A stretch of 50,493 bases of DNA from Lysinibacillus xylanilyticus (GCF_001708185.1 NZ_MDDN01000021.1:1-50493), one strand, 5' to 3'. Shown: positions 1 to 8,908, counted from the stretch's first letter. The notes: generated from the sequence alone by a model not told the origin. Translations and numbers: made by a program.

Positions 1-148
1 TTAGCTCAAATTGTTTTGCTGGCATCATGTTTGATGTCCAAAATTTTGTTTCGTTCACTAACTCAAGGTTAGCTACTAAAAACTTTATTGATTACGTTTT
101 GCTTGTTCAGTTTTCAAGGTTCATTTACCATCGCTCGTTTTCGGCGAC
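1..148 (-). other. rRNA operon leader (5' of a 16S gene beyond the left edge)
   Basis: Read on the minus strand this stretch contains the phrase CTTGAAAACTGAACAAG, typical of the boxA/antitermination region just before Bacillales 16S genes, and continues through GACATCAAAC and CAATTTGAGCTAA, also usual near the 16S 5' side. It lies downstream of two strong tandem promoters. The 16S gene itself would begin left of base 1 and is not seen. In B. subtilis an rRNA operon (rrnD) likewise follows ygxA. Confidence 0.75.
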
Positions 149-154
149 TTCTTT

Positions 155-183
155 ATATTAACATCTCACTCAAATCATGTCAA
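155..183 (-). promoter_or_regulatory. rrn promoter P2 (SigA)
   Basis: On the minus strand TTGACA (178-183) and TAATAT (155-160) are separated by exactly 17 bases. An A-rich run resembling an UP element lies immediately upstream (about 186-206). Transcription would start near 148 and run leftward into the rRNA leader. Confidence 0.8.
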
Positions 184-252
184 CAACTTTTTTTAAAAAG
201 TTTTTTTCTTCATTTCCTTGAGTTGTTTTGTTATGTCTTAGCGACAATTAAT

Positions 253-282
253 ATAATACAATATCAATATATTAGTCGTCAA
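253..282 (-). promoter_or_regulatory. rrn promoter P1 (SigA)
   Basis: On the minus strand TTGACG (277-282) and TATTAT (253-258) are 18 bases apart. The upstream sequence AAAAAAAGTTG is shared with P2 about 100 bases away, so the two promoters look like a duplicated UP-element/promoter module, as is normal for Bacillales rRNA operons. Confidence 0.7.
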
Positions 283-294
283 CAACTTTTTTTA

Positions 295-331
295 AAAAAT
301 ATCGAGGTATTTTTTATACCTCGATATTTAG
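295..331 (-). terminator. Terminator after ygxA
   Basis: The arms TATCGAGGTA and TACCTCGATA enclose a short A/T loop and are followed on the minus strand by a T run. It lies directly after the ygxA stop codon and separates that gene from the rRNA promoters. Confidence 0.8.
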
Positions 332-335
332 CATA

Positions 336-1229
336 CTACAGTCCTTGCTCTATTTCTAGAGCTTCTTTATTTACCTTATAATGACGGTGGAATATCATTT
401 CGCTTTTCGCAACGACAGGTTCAATTTGAATATAGCCTTTATCCACTAAATATTCTATAAACACTTCTAAATCCACTGAATAATTCATAAGCTCATCATG
501 GTCGTGCAATTCCTGAATTGTCCAACTTTCTTTTGCTTGCATTACCTCTAAAATATGTTGAGCGCCGTCTCGAGTACGCGAATGTATTAAAAACTCACTT
601 GCTAAAAACAATAACTCTAATCGTTTTTCAATCGGCTCATTACTCGTTACAAGCTCCTCATATAACTTATAAATCGCCGGCTCGATTTTTTTCACTTGTG
701 CCCAAACAGTTACTTCCGGATAAAGTCCACTATCAATAATGGATAAACGCCCTAAATGATGCAACGAATCTACTACATGATTATAAGCATCAAGATAACT
801 ACCCTTATCAAAGTACTCTTTCCCTTCTAAATAACGTCGAATTAATTTTGAGAATTGAATACCCGTTTTAATTTTACGACCGCTAAACGGAAACTCCTGT
901 AATTCAATTTTTAATTTATGAAGAAATTCATTACGATCAAATAATACTCTACCAAAGAAAATCCAATCGACCACTTTTTTATTTGAGCCAATTAGTAACC
1001 ATTTTCGTATTATTTTCTCACTAACAGTATGTAAAGCTACTTTATTCCCTTCATATACGTAATGTTTCGTAAAGACTGGCTTTTCCGCTTCTTTTACAAT
1101 AATAAGTAAGACTGTATCAAAAGTATCTGTAACATTACTTTGTTCCTCACGTTTTTCTACTAAAATAACGCCTAATGTATTCGACTGACTTGCACGTTCC
1201 TGGTATATCGGACGTAAAACTTGCTCCAT
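336..1229 (-). CDS. ygxA: YgxA-like nucleotidyltransferase-fold protein
   Basis: A 297-residue soluble protein. It matches the YgxA family of Bacillales, annotated as nucleotidyltransferase-like; no substrate is established. The N-terminal half (about 1-120) is the predicted nucleotidyltransferase-like part, and the rest is largely helical with acidic and aromatic residues. The start is supported by AGGAGGG seven bases before the ATG. Position between an rRNA operon and ygzB/perR is the B. subtilis arrangement, which is the strongest support for orthology. The biochemical role is unknown. Confidence 0.8.
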   Translation of the reverse strand: MEQVLRPIYQERASQSNTLGVILVEKREEQSNVTDTFDTVLLIIVKEAEKPVFTKHYVYEGNKVALHTVSEKIIRKWLLIGSNKKVVDWIFFGRVLFDRNEFLHKLKIELQEFPFSGRKIKTGIQFSKLIRRYLEGKEYFDKGSYLDAYNHVVDSLHHLGRLSIIDSGLYPEVTVWAQVKKIEPAIYKLYEELVTSNEPIEKRLELLFLASEFLIHSRTRDGAQHILEVMQAKESWTIQELHDHDELMNYSVDLEVFIEYLVDKGYIQIEPVVAKSEMIFHRHYKVNKEALEIEQGL

Positions 1230-1283
1230 GTTCAGCCCTCCTCTATTTGCTTATAACCTTTTATCTTCATTCAGCGGATGTCA

Positions 1284-1427
1284 CGGATTTTCAAAGGAAT
1301 GAATTTAAGGATGTTAGCCTAAAATCTTCGCATCCTGCGAAAACGGCTAACTGACCTGCATCGGTGCTGCTGTCGCTACGCTTTCGCGCAAAAAACATCT
1401 GCAGGACTGAGCACTATTGAAAATCCG
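1284..1427. repeat. Dispersed intergenic element with terminal inverted repeats, copy 1
   Basis: The gap between ygxA and ygzB (1230-1603) holds an element bounded by CGGATTTTCAA (1284-1294) and its exact complement TTGAAAATCCG (1417-1427). Inside are GTTAGCC/GGCTAAC arms around a TCGCATCCTGCGA stem, then a GCTGTCGCTACGCTTTCGCG module. The same internal phrases recur at 40491-40724. No reading frame runs through it. Further GCGCGAAAGCGCAGCG sequence follows to about 1460. Confidence 0.75.
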
Positions 1428-1603
1428 GACGAATTGTTGATCTGCGCGAAAGCGCAGCGACAAAACAATTACGCCAAGGCGAAATCGATTTCGTTAAAAT
1501 TTCGACATACTCTAAAAGTATTCCTTCTTTCTATACTCTCAAAGCTAAAATACTTTGTTCTTATGTGTTATAGTAGATTTTAGATTGGGAGGCAAGATGA
1601 TAA

Positions 1604-1954
1604 ATGAAACCTTACAAAAGTAAAATTAATAAAATTCGTTCATTCGCATTAGCACTTATTTTTATCGGCTTTGTAGTTATGTATGGGGGAATCTTCTTTA
1701 AAAACAGTCCTATTCTAGTATTAATTTTCATGTCCCTTGGTGTACTTTGTATTATTGGTAGTACAGTCGTATATGCATGGATTGGCCTTCTCTCAGCGCG
1801 AGCCGTTCAAGTAGAATGTCCTAATTGCCATAAGCACACAAAAGTATTAGGCCGTGTAGATATGTGTATGTACTGCAATGAACCATTAACGCTGGATCCA
1901 ACTCTAGAAGGAAAAGAGTTCGACCAATCTTATAATAAGCCAAAAAAATCCTAG
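1604..1954 (+). CDS. ygzB: YgzB family membrane protein with C-terminal zinc ribbon
   Basis: A 116-residue protein with two hydrophobic segments (about 13-33 and 38-62) followed by a short cytosolic tail carrying Cys72-x2-Cys75 and Cys88-x2-Cys91, a likely zinc ribbon. YgzB (DUF1328/UPF0295-type) proteins sit beside perR across the Bacillales, as here. Their function is not known. GGGAGG lies 11 bases before the ATG. It converges with perR and shares a terminator with it. Confidence 0.85.
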   Translation: MKPYKSKINKIRSFALALIFIGFVVMYGGIFFKNSPILVLIFMSLGVLCIIGSTVVYAWIGLLSARAVQVECPNCHKHTKVLGRVDMCMYCNEPLTLDPTLEGKEFDQSYNKPKKS

Positions 1955-1981
1955 CCCTTATATAAGAGCTAGGATTTTTCA
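1945..1981. terminator. Bidirectional terminator between ygzB and perR
   Basis: AAATCCTAGC and GCTAGGATTTTT form the stem around a loop of about 12 bases, with A and T runs on either side, so it can serve both converging genes. It overlaps the ygzB stop codon. Confidence 0.85.
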
Positions 1982-2422
1982 TTACACCTTTGCAGATTCA
2001 TCTTTACACGATGGACAAGTACCGTAAATCTCTAAACGATGCGAATGCACATCATAGCCTGTTACTTGTGATGCAAAATGTTCAATTTCATCGAGACCAG
2101 GATAATGGAAATCGACTATTTTCCCACAGCATTCACAAATCATATGATAATGATCATTTGTAATGAAATCAAAGCGACTTGAAGCATCACCAAATGTTAG
2201 TTCTTTCACTAAACCAACTTCACGGAATACGCGAAGATTATTATAGACAGTCGCTACACTCATATTCGGGAATTTCCCTTCAAGTGCTTTATAAATTTCA
2301 TCCGCCGTTGGATGTGCCATAGATTGAATTAAATATTCTAAAATCGCATGACGCTGAGGAGTAATACGTACACCAGTTGTTTTTAACGTGTCAAGTGCAT
2401 CCTGTAAATGCGTTGCAGACAT
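1982..2422 (-). CDS. perR: Peroxide-responsive repressor PerR (Fur family)
   Basis: Fur-family metal-dependent repressor that senses peroxide by iron-catalysed histidine oxidation. An upstream ATG at 2428 is in frame, but AGAGGTG sits one base before it and eight before the next ATG, so 2422 is preferred. With this start the residues fall at the same numbers as in B. subtilis PerR: regulatory metal ligands His37, Asp85, His91, His93, Asp104 and structural zinc ligands Cys96, Cys99, Cys136, Cys139. An N-terminal winged helix (about 1-84) is followed by the dimerisation domain. A Per box in its own promoter indicates autoregulation, and a second Per box lies before the pfeT-like gene at 31291. 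Confidence 0.97.
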   Translation of the reverse strand: MSATHLQDALDTLKTTGVRITPQRHAILEYLIQSMAHPTADEIYKALEGKFPNMSVATVYNNLRVFREVGLVKELTFGDASSRFDFITNDHYHMICECCGKIVDFHYPGLDEIEHFASQVTGYDVHSHRLEIYGTCPSCKDESAKV

Positions 2423-2454
2423 CGTCATGCACCTCTTTCATAAATATTATTACT

Positions 2455-2501
2455 TTATAATAGTTATAAATAGTGTATCGAATTAGACTTACTTCTGTCA
2501 A
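2455..2501 (-). promoter_or_regulatory. perR promoter with Per box
   Basis: On the minus strand TTGACA (2496-2501) and TACACT (2472-2477) are 18 bases apart. Just downstream, at 2455-2469, lies TTATAATAGTTATAA, matching the Per box consensus TTATAATNATTATAA at all but one of the fixed positions. It sits over the expected transcription start, as an autorepression site should. Confidence 0.85.
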
Positions 2502-2628
2502 CATTCGTACATTTTCTAAATCAATAACATTTAAATATATAGGGACATACGATATCTATTGCTTAATACATTACTGGCCCCATTTTGAAAAATAATGATA
2601 AATGCTAAAAAACGATTCTTATACCGCT

Positions 2629-3573
2629 TCAATAGCCCCTTGATAAATCCATTACATTTTCTAAATCTGTTTCACCACGCAACCACTTCTCTAAACTTGG
2701 CTTAAAGATCTCTAAGCTACGTTCAACATATCGGTATGAGTGACTTGAAATATGTGGAGATACAATAACATTCGGTAAAGTCCATAAAGGATGATTAGTA
2801 GCTAAAGGTTCTTGTTCAAATACATCTAAAACAGCATAACCAATTTCACCTGATTGAATAGCATGAACCAGAACATTATCCTCTACTAAGTTTCCACGAC
2901 CAAAATTCATAAATATAGCATCTTTTTTCATCGCTTTAAAATGTTCTTCTTTCAATAAGTGTGTAGTCTCTGCTGTTTTAGGTAATACAGAAATGACAAT
3001 ATCAGCCTTGGGTAACACTTCGATTAATCGATCAAAGCTCACCATGTCATTCATATAAGCCGATTCTTTCCCTGAACGGTTACAGCCTATTGTCGTAACA
3101 CCAAAAGCTTGCAATAAACGACCTACTTCCGAGCCGATCGCTCCTGGTCCTAAAATAAGTGCTGTACTATCACGCAACTCGGTTTGTTTCGCTTTTTTTG
3201 ACCATTCGCTTTTCTTTTGCTGCTCATACATCCAAGGCAGTGCACGCTTAATCGCTAAAATATGGGCGAGCATCGATTCTGCCATTGGTGTTTTATGAAT
3301 GCCACGCACATTTGAAACTAAAATCCCTCGTTCAACAATGGCTTGAGCTGGCATTTTTTCTATCCCCGCTGAAGCTACAAAAATCCACTTAAGATTTATG
3401 GCATACTGAATATTTTCATCATTTAAATCTTCACCATATGTTACAAGCACATCTGCTTTTTGTAGCTCATCGTTTGATAAACCATTTTCAAAAATAAAAT
3501 CAACTTGTGGAAATTGTGCTACCAGTGGTTCGCGTAAGTCTGGTCTTGGTTCAAATGTAAAATAAACTCTCAT
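2629..3573 (-). CDS. D-2-hydroxyacid dehydrogenase family protein
   Basis: A 314-residue NAD(P)-dependent 2-hydroxyacid dehydrogenase of the phosphoglycerate-dehydrogenase/glyoxylate-reductase superfamily; the substrate cannot be named. Visible signatures are the nucleotide-binding GPGAIG near residue 142, the catalytic Arg in GRGNLVED, the Glu in DVFEQEPL and the His in SPHISSH. An ORF start 15 bases upstream exists, but the ATG at 3573 has GGGAGG at the right distance, and this ATG overlaps the bcp stop as ATGA, indicating translational coupling. It is an extra gene in the bcp-perR interval relative to B. subtilis. Confidence 0.88.
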   Translation of the reverse strand: MRVYFTFEPRPDLREPLVAQFPQVDFIFENGLSNDELQKADVLVTYGEDLNDENIQYAINLKWIFVASAGIEKMPAQAIVERGILVSNVRGIHKTPMAESMLAHILAIKRALPWMYEQQKKSEWSKKAKQTELRDSTALILGPGAIGSEVGRLLQAFGVTTIGCNRSGKESAYMNDMVSFDRLIEVLPKADIVISVLPKTAETTHLLKEEHFKAMKKDAIFMNFGRGNLVEDNVLVHAIQSGEIGYAVLDVFEQEPLATNHPLWTLPNVIVSPHISSHSYRYVERSLEIFKPSLEKWLRGETDLENVMDLSRGY

Positions 3574-4046
3574 TGCTTTGCCTCCCATTCCGCTAAATAT
3601 GTATATACTTCTTCAATATGATTTTTCACACGTACTTTACGCCAAGCCTTTACCAAATTTCCTTCTATATCAATTAAAAATGTTGAACGTTCAATCCCCA
3701 TATATTCACGTCCATACATTTTCTTCAGCACCCATACTCCATACGCCTCTGCCACTGCATGATCTTCATCCACTAATAATGAAAATGGTAATCCGTGCTT
3801 ATCTATAAATTTTGTATGCTTTTTTTCATCGTCAGGACTAATGCCAAGTACAACTGCATTTAATTGACTAAAATCTTCATGCTTATCACGGAAGTCACAT
3901 GCCTCCGTCGTACAGCCTGGTGTCATATCTTTAGGATAAAAATATAAAATAACATTTTGTCCCTTATAATCCGCTAACTTTACAATTTCTCCTTTTTCAT
4001 TCACAAGGGAAAAATCTGGTGCTTTTTTTCCTTCTATTAAAGTCAT
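3570..4046 (-). CDS. bcp: Thioredoxin-dependent peroxiredoxin Bcp (YgaF)
   Basis: Peroxiredoxin of the BCP/PrxQ class that reduces H2O2 and organic peroxides with thioredoxin as reductant. From the preferred start it has about 158 residues. The peroxidatic motif is PGCTTEACDF, where the first Cys is the attacking residue and the second, five residues later, is the usual resolving Cys. The ATG at 4046 is chosen over 4073 because GAGGAGG precedes it while 4073 lacks a ribosome site. It lies divergent from hemL and close to perR, fitting an oxidative-stress neighbourhood, though no Per box is seen in front of it. Confidence 0.93.
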   Translation of the reverse strand: MTLIEGKKAPDFSLVNEKGEIVKLADYKGQNVILYFYPKDMTPGCTTEACDFRDKHEDFSQLNAVVLGISPDDEKKHTKFIDKHGLPFSLLVDEDHAVAEAYGVWVLKKMYGREYMGIERSTFLIDIEGNLVKAWRKVRVKNHIEEVYTYLAEWEAKQ

Positions 4047-4114
4047 ATCAATCTCCTCCTCTGTATGATTCATTTTACTCTAAGAAACAAAACAAGTCAT
4101 ATTCCTTAATTTCT

Positions 4115-4144
4115 TTGGATTTCTTTCACTGATAGGTCTACAAT
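4115..4144 (+). promoter_or_regulatory. hemL promoter (SigA-type)
   Basis: TTGGAT (4115-4120) and TACAAT (4139-4144) are 18 bases apart, about 33 bases before the hemL ATG, in the divergent bcp-hemL gap. AAGGAGG stands 9 bases before the ATG. Confidence 0.65.
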
Positions 4145-4177
4145 AGATGAAGTATAAAAATTAAGGAGGCAATATAT

Positions 4178-5464
4178 ATGAATCACACAAAATCTGAGGC
4201 AGTACACGCAGAAGCGCTACAGCATATCGTTGGTGGTGTAAATAGCCCTTCTCGTTCTTATAAAGCAGTTGGCGGTGGCTCACCTGTTGCCATGGTCCGT
4301 GGGAAAGGTGCTTATTTTTGGGATGTTGATGGCAACCGTTATATCGACTATCTAGCAGCTTACGGCCCAATCGTTACTGGTCACGGTCATCCACATATCG
4401 CAAAAGCAATTACAAACGCTGCTGAAAACGGCACTTTATTTGGTACTCCAACTGAATACGAGGTTACTTTTGCAAAAATGCTAAAAGAAGCAATTCCATC
4501 AATGGATAAAGTACGCTTTAATAACTCTGGTACAGAAGCTGTCATGACAACAATTCGTGTCGCTCGTGCTTACACTGGTCGTACAAAAGTTATGAAGTTT
4601 GCTGGCTGTTATCACGGTCACTTTGACTTAGTATTAGTAGCTGCTGGCTCTGGTCCTGCAACATTAGGAACACCAGACTCAGCAGGTGTTACAACTTCAA
4701 CAGCAGAAGAAGTTATTACTGTACCATTTAATAACCCTAAAGCATTTACGGAAGCAATGGATAAATGGGGCGATCAAATTGCTGCTATTTTAATAGAGCC
4801 TATCGTTGGAAACTTCGGTATCGTAGAACCAAACCCAGGCTTCCTAGAATTAGTTCATGCAACAGCCAAGGAAAAAGGTGCATTAACAATTTACGATGAA
4901 GTGATTACTGCATTCCGCTTCCACTATGGTGGTGCTCAAAACTTATTAGGCTTAACACCTGACCTTACTGCACTTGGTAAAGTAATCGGTGGTGGTTTAC
5001 CAATCGGTGCATATGGTGGCCGCAAGGAAATTATGGATACAGTTGCTCCACTTGGTCCTGCCTACCAAGCAGGTACAATGGCCGGAAATCCTGCATCCAT
5101 GCAAGCTGGTATTGCCTGCCTAGAAGTATTACAAACGCCAGGTATTTATGATGAAATGGACCGTCTCGGAGGCATTTTAGAGGAAGGTATCTTGGCTGCC
5201 GCGCAAAAACATGATGTAACAATTACTGTTAATCGTCTTAAAGGGGCTCTTACAATTTACTTTACAGATGTGAAAGTAGAAAACTATGAGCAGGCTGAAA
5301 ACTCAGACGGTGAAATCTTCGGCCGTTTCTTTAAATTAATGCTTGAACAAGGGGTTAATTTAGCTCCATCGAAATATGAAGCATGGTTCTTAACAACAGA
5401 ACATACAGAAGCAGATATTCTTGAAACAATTAAAGCAGTAGATAACGCATTTTCTCAATTGTAA
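4178..5464 (+). CDS. hemL: Glutamate-1-semialdehyde 2,1-aminomutase
   Basis: PLP enzyme that converts glutamate-1-semialdehyde to 5-aminolevulinate in the C5 route to heme. The 428-residue length is normal. The class-III aminotransferase fold is clear: NNSGTEAVM near residue 121, the [13 protein letters not shown] metal/PLP-binding segment, and the PLP lysine Lys268 in [12 protein letters not shown]. Synteny (next to bcp/perR) matches the B. subtilis paralogue gsaB rather than the hemAXCDBL operon copy, so a second copy may exist elsewhere. It has its own promoter and terminator. Confidence 0.96.
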   Translation: MNHTKSEAVHAEALQHIVGGVNSPSRSYKAVGGGSPVAMVRGKGAYFWDVDGNRYIDYLAAYGPIVTGHGHPHIAKAITNAAENGTLFGTPTEYEVTFAKMLKEAIPSMDKVRFNNSGTEAVMTTIRVARAYTGRTKVMKFAGCYHGHFDLVLVAAGSGPATLGTPDSAGVTTSTAEEVITVPFNNPKAFTEAMDKWGDQIAAILIEPIVGNFGIVEPNPGFLELVHATAKEKGALTIYDEVITAFRFHYGGAQNLLGLTPDLTALGKVIGGGLPIGAYGGRKEIMDTVAPLGPAYQAGTMAGNPASMQAGIACLEVLQTPGIYDEMDRLGGILEEGILAAAQKHDVTITVNRLKGALTIYFTDVKVENYEQAENSDGEIFGRFFKLMLEQGVNLAPSKYEAWFLTTEHTEADILETIKAVDNAFSQL

Positions 5465-5592
5465 TGATCTAATTACACAAGTCTGATCAACAGTTGCTTT
5501 CAAGCTGAAAGGGGCACTTTTGCCTCATCGTGAATAGAGCAATTTAGTGTTGACGAAAACAGCGTCTTCGATTAACTACAACTATAAATGAA

Positions 5593-5621
5593 AGGCGACT
5601 CTCCTAAGAGTCGTCTTTTTC
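5593..5621 (+). terminator. Terminator after hemL
   Basis: GGCGACTCT and AGAGTCGTC pair around a four-base loop and are followed by a T run. It is about 130 bases past the hemL stop; the intervening bases (5465-5592) show no gene. Confidence 0.8.
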
Positions 5622-5742
5622 ATTTAAATGACATACAAATCTATGTATTTTATGAACACTTCCTTCTATAATGTAAAGAAGCATCAATTATGCCTCGGCA
5701 TAAAGAAGTTAAAATTTTAGACAGAAAGGACATCCATTTTCT

Positions 5743-6831
5743 ATGAAATTAGGTGCCCGTGTATTTAAAACTGGTGTAGCCATTGTGTTCGCACTATTTA
5801 TTGCTGAGTTGCTAGAGTTACCTTCACCTGTTTTTGCTGGAATTGCAGCTATCTTTGCGATTCAGCCATCTATTTATCGCTCCTATCAAACGATCGTTGA
5901 GCAAGTACAGGCCAATATTATAGGTGCTACCATCGCGGTCATTTTCGGCTTACTTTTTGGTCACCATGTAGTAGCAGTCGGCATTGCCGTCATTACTGCT
6001 ATTGGCTTAATGTTAAAATTTAAACTTGAAAAATCGTTGTCTCTAGCACTTGTCACAGTTGTAGCAATTATGGAGATTCAGGGTGATGACTTCATTACAT
6101 TTGGCCTTATTCGCTTTATTACCATTTTAGTTGGGGTGTTAGCAGCATTTGTCGTCAACCTATTATTCCTGCCACCAAAATATGAAGTAAAGCTTTTCCG
6201 TAAAATTTACTTTTTACAGGATGATATAATTCGCTGGACGAGACTTGCTGTACGTCAGGCATCTGAACATACGTCTACAAAAGGAGCATTAAGCAAATTT
6301 AAGGATCGTATGCAACGAGTTGATACACTGTATGATTTTTATAAGGAAGAGCGTAATTACTTAAAAAATAAAAAGTATGTAAAAGCACGTAAATTGGTCG
6401 TTTATCGCCAAATGATCACAACGTCAAAGAAAAGCTTGGAGCTGCTTCAGCGTCTTCATAATCATGAAAATGAATTAGCACAGCTACCAACACAATTTCA
6501 TTTAATGATTCAAGAGCGACTTGATTTCCTGCTGACTTACCATGAGCAGCTATTGTTAAAATATACCGGGAAATTAAAGCCTGAACATTCAGAGTGGAGT
6601 AAAAACATTGATTATGTTCAGCGCAATGAGTTGATGGAAATATTCATTAAACAAATAACGTATGCACATGATGAAGGCGATACAGAATTCTCAAGCTATC
6701 ACTTGCTTTATATTTTATCGCGTATTTTAGATTATGAAGAAAACCTAGAGCATTTAGATACGCTCATCGTGTCGTATCAGACTCATCATGGTCATGAAAT
6801 CAATGTGGAATTTGAAGAGGAATTTATTTAG
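5743..6831 (+). CDS. ygaE: Aromatic acid exporter (FUSC/ArAE family) membrane protein
   Basis: A 362-residue protein with about six closely spaced hydrophobic segments in residues 5-140, followed by a long charged, helical cytosolic domain (about 150-350). This is the layout of the ArAE_1 family of FUSC-like proteins, annotated as aromatic acid exporters in Bacillales; substrate specificity is not demonstrated for this protein. The conserved N-terminal phrase AGIAAIFAIQPSIYRS is typical. It occupies the place of B. subtilis ygaE beside gsaB, which supports the symbol. AGAAAGGA precedes the ATG at a slightly long 12 bases. Confidence 0.85.
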   Translation: MKLGARVFKTGVAIVFALFIAELLELPSPVFAGIAAIFAIQPSIYRSYQTIVEQVQANIIGATIAVIFGLLFGHHVVAVGIAVITAIGLMLKFKLEKSLSLALVTVVAIMEIQGDDFITFGLIRFITILVGVLAAFVVNLLFLPPKYEVKLFRKIYFLQDDIIRWTRLAVRQASEHTSTKGALSKFKDRMQRVDTLYDFYKEERNYLKNKKYVKARKLVVYRQMITTSKKSLELLQRLHNHENELAQLPTQFHLMIQERLDFLLTYHEQLLLKYTGKLKPEHSEWSKNIDYVQRNELMEIFIKQITYAHDEGDTEFSSYHLLYILSRILDYEENLEHLDTLIVSYQTHHGHEINVEFEEEFI

Positions 6832-6846
6832 TAGCTAAAATCATAC

Positions 6847-6887
6847 AAAAGGGCGAAGGGTTGGAAATATCCAATACTTCGCCCTTT
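6847..6887. terminator. Bidirectional terminator between ygaE-like gene and dppC-like gene
   Basis: AAAGGGCGAAG pairs with CTTCGCCCTTT, with an inner TTGGA/TCCAA stem. It sits between two converging stop codons and ends four bases from the permease stop. Confidence 0.85.
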
Positions 6888-6890
6888 CTG

Positions 6891-7784
6891 TTAACTTTTC
6901 ATTTTTGGGTCAAGTGCATCACGCAGACCATCCCCCATTAGATTAAATCCAAGAACCGTCAACATAATAGCCAAGCCTGGGAAAATCATCGTCCACGGTG
7001 CCTTTAATAAATAGATACGTGCATCCGCAAGCATTTTACCCCACTCTGGTGATGGTGCTTGAGCTCCTAATCCAAGGAAACCTAGTGCTGCTGCTTCAAT
7101 AATCGCTGTCGCTATTGCTAGCGTTCCTTGTACGATGATTGGCGTCATTGAGTTGGGTAAAATATGCGAGAATAAGATTCGTGAATCACGCATTCCAATC
7201 GCCTTTGCTGCAACGATATATTCCTCTTCTTTAACACTCAATACTTTCGAACGAATTAAGCGTCCAAAGTTCGGTACATTAATAATCGCAATAGCAATCA
7301 ATGCATTTTGTAATGATGGCCCAAGTACTGCTACAACTGCAATAGCTAGTAAAATACTAGGGAACGCTAACAAAATATCGAAAATACGCGAAATAAACGT
7401 ATCAATCCATCTTCCATAATAACCCGCAATAATACCAAGTAAACTACCTACAACCACAGAAAGAATAACCGAAAAAAAGCCTACCGATAAAGAAATACGA
7501 GCGCCATGTATGATTCTAGAAAAAATATCCCGACCAAAGTCATCAGTGCCAAACCAATGCTCACTTGACGGTGCTAATAAACGATTCGTTAAATTTTGTT
7601 CATTACTACCTTCAGGAGCTATCATCGGACCAAATATAGCAATTAAAATGAAAAATAGTACAATACCTGCACCTACTAGGGAAATTTTGCTCTTTTTAAA
7701 GCTACGCCAGCCTTCTCTCCAAGGACCTGACGCACGTTCACGACTTGGTGCTGCCTCTGTTTTTATATTTATCGCTCCAGTCAT
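6891..7784 (-). CDS. Peptide ABC transporter permease (DppC/AppC type)
   Basis: A 297-residue inner-membrane permease, last gene of a D-F-A-B-C peptide importer operon. An N-terminal OppC-type segment with one membrane helix (about 36-55) precedes five more helices. The ABC-coupling EAA motif is visible as EEYIVAAKAIGMRDSRILFSH, cut here for length; its core EYIVAAKAIG lies near residue 188. The phrase WFGTDDFGRDIFSR is characteristic of DppC/OppC proteins. GAGGGGAG precedes the ATG, and only 15 bases separate it from dppB-like gene, so the two are cotranscribed. Confidence 0.93.
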   Translation of the reverse strand: MTGAINIKTEAAPSRERASGPWREGWRSFKKSKISLVGAGIVLFFILIAIFGPMIAPEGSNEQNLTNRLLAPSSEHWFGTDDFGRDIFSRIIHGARISLSVGFFSVILSVVVGSLLGIIAGYYGRWIDTFISRIFDILLAFPSILLAIAVVAVLGPSLQNALIAIAIINVPNFGRLIRSKVLSVKEEEYIVAAKAIGMRDSRILFSHILPNSMTPIIVQGTLAIATAIIEAAALGFLGLGAQAPSPEWGKMLADARIYLLKAPWTMIFPGLAIMLTVLGFNLMGDGLRDALDPKMKS

Positions 7785-7799
7785 TATCGCATCTCCCCT

Positions 7800-8804
7800 C
7801 TACTTGTATTTAATCCGTGGATCGATCACTGTATACAGTAAATCCACAATCAAGTTAATCATGATAAAAATAAAAGCAATTACTAAAATACCTGATTGAA
7901 TAACAGGATAATCTCGGAAGCCAATGGCATCATAAATATAACGACCAATTCCAGGCCAGCTGAAAATTGTCTCTGTTAAAATTGCACCACCAAGCAATAA
8001 ACCTGTTTGCAAACCGATAACTGTTAACACTGGAATCACTGCATTTTTCAAAGCATGTTTATACACTACAATAAACATTTTTTGTCCCTTCGCCCGTGCT
8101 GTACGTACATAGTCAGAGCGCATGACTTCAAGCATCGACGACCTAGTGATCCTTGCGATAATCGCCATCGGAATTGTCGCAAGTGCCATCCCCGGCAATA
8201 CTAATCTCTTTAAAACCTCAATAAATTGATCAAAGCGTCCTTGTATAAGCGTATCCAGTAAATAAAAATGAGTAATGGAAGTTATCGGATCTCGTACATC
8301 CTCTCGTCCAGACGTTGGAAACCAACCAAGCTGATTACTAAAGGCCCACTGTTCCATCAAACCAAGCCAGAAAACGGGCACGGACACCCCAACTAAAGCA
8401 ACAACCATTACTACATAATCAAACCAGGAGTTTTGAAACCATGCCGAAATAATTCCAGCGTTCACTCCAACTACCACTGCGATAATCATTGCAAATAGTG
8501 CGAGCTCAGCTGTTGCTGCTAAATATGGAATTATTTCCTCGGAAACAGGTAACTTAGTTCGTAGTGATATCCCTAAATCCCCCTGAAAAATGCCACCTAA
8601 ATAACTAACATATTGCGTATACCATGGCTCATCTAATCCTAAACTTGCGTTTAATGCTTCGACCGCCTCTTTCGTTGCCTGTTGCCCTAAAATTACTTGC
8701 GCTGGGTTACCAGGGATTGCACGAATTAACATAAAGACGATAAAAGTCATTCCAAGCAAAACTGGGATTAATTGAAATACACGTCTTCCCATATAGTGAA
8801 GCAT
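7800..8804 (-). CDS. Peptide ABC transporter permease (DppB/AppB type)
   Basis: About 334 residues, with six predicted membrane helices and the OppB/DppB signatures RAIPGNPA near the N-terminus and an EAA-loop core DYVRTARAKG. It pairs with the DppC-type permease to form the membrane channel of the importer. A GTG at 8813 is in frame, but GAGGGGTG overlaps that codon and lies at the right distance from the ATG at 8804, which is preferred. Unlike the other junctions of this operon, a gap of almost 500 bases with a terminator-like hairpin and a repeat element separates it from the binding-protein gene. Confidence 0.92.
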   Translation of the reverse strand: MLHYMGRRVFQLIPVLLGMTFIVFMLIRAIPGNPAQVILGQQATKEAVEALNASLGLDEPWYTQYVSYLGGIFQGDLGISLRTKLPVSEEIIPYLAATAELALFAMIIAVVVGVNAGIISAWFQNSWFDYVVMVVALVGVSVPVFWLGLMEQWAFSNQLGWFPTSGREDVRDPITSITHFYLLDTLIQGRFDQFIEVLKRLVLPGMALATIPMAIIARITRSSMLEVMRSDYVRTARAKGQKMFIVVYKHALKNAVIPVLTVIGLQTGLLLGGAILTETIFSWPGIGRYIYDAIGFRDYPVIQSGILVIAFIFIMINLIVDLLYTVIDPRIKYK

Positions 8805-8908
8805 CTTCTTCACCCCTCTGTTATTTTCATAATATACTTTTGCATCAGGTGTATTGATTAATCGTTTTTGTCCACTTTTTTAAATTAGAGGATTGTCACC
8901 ATAACGTG

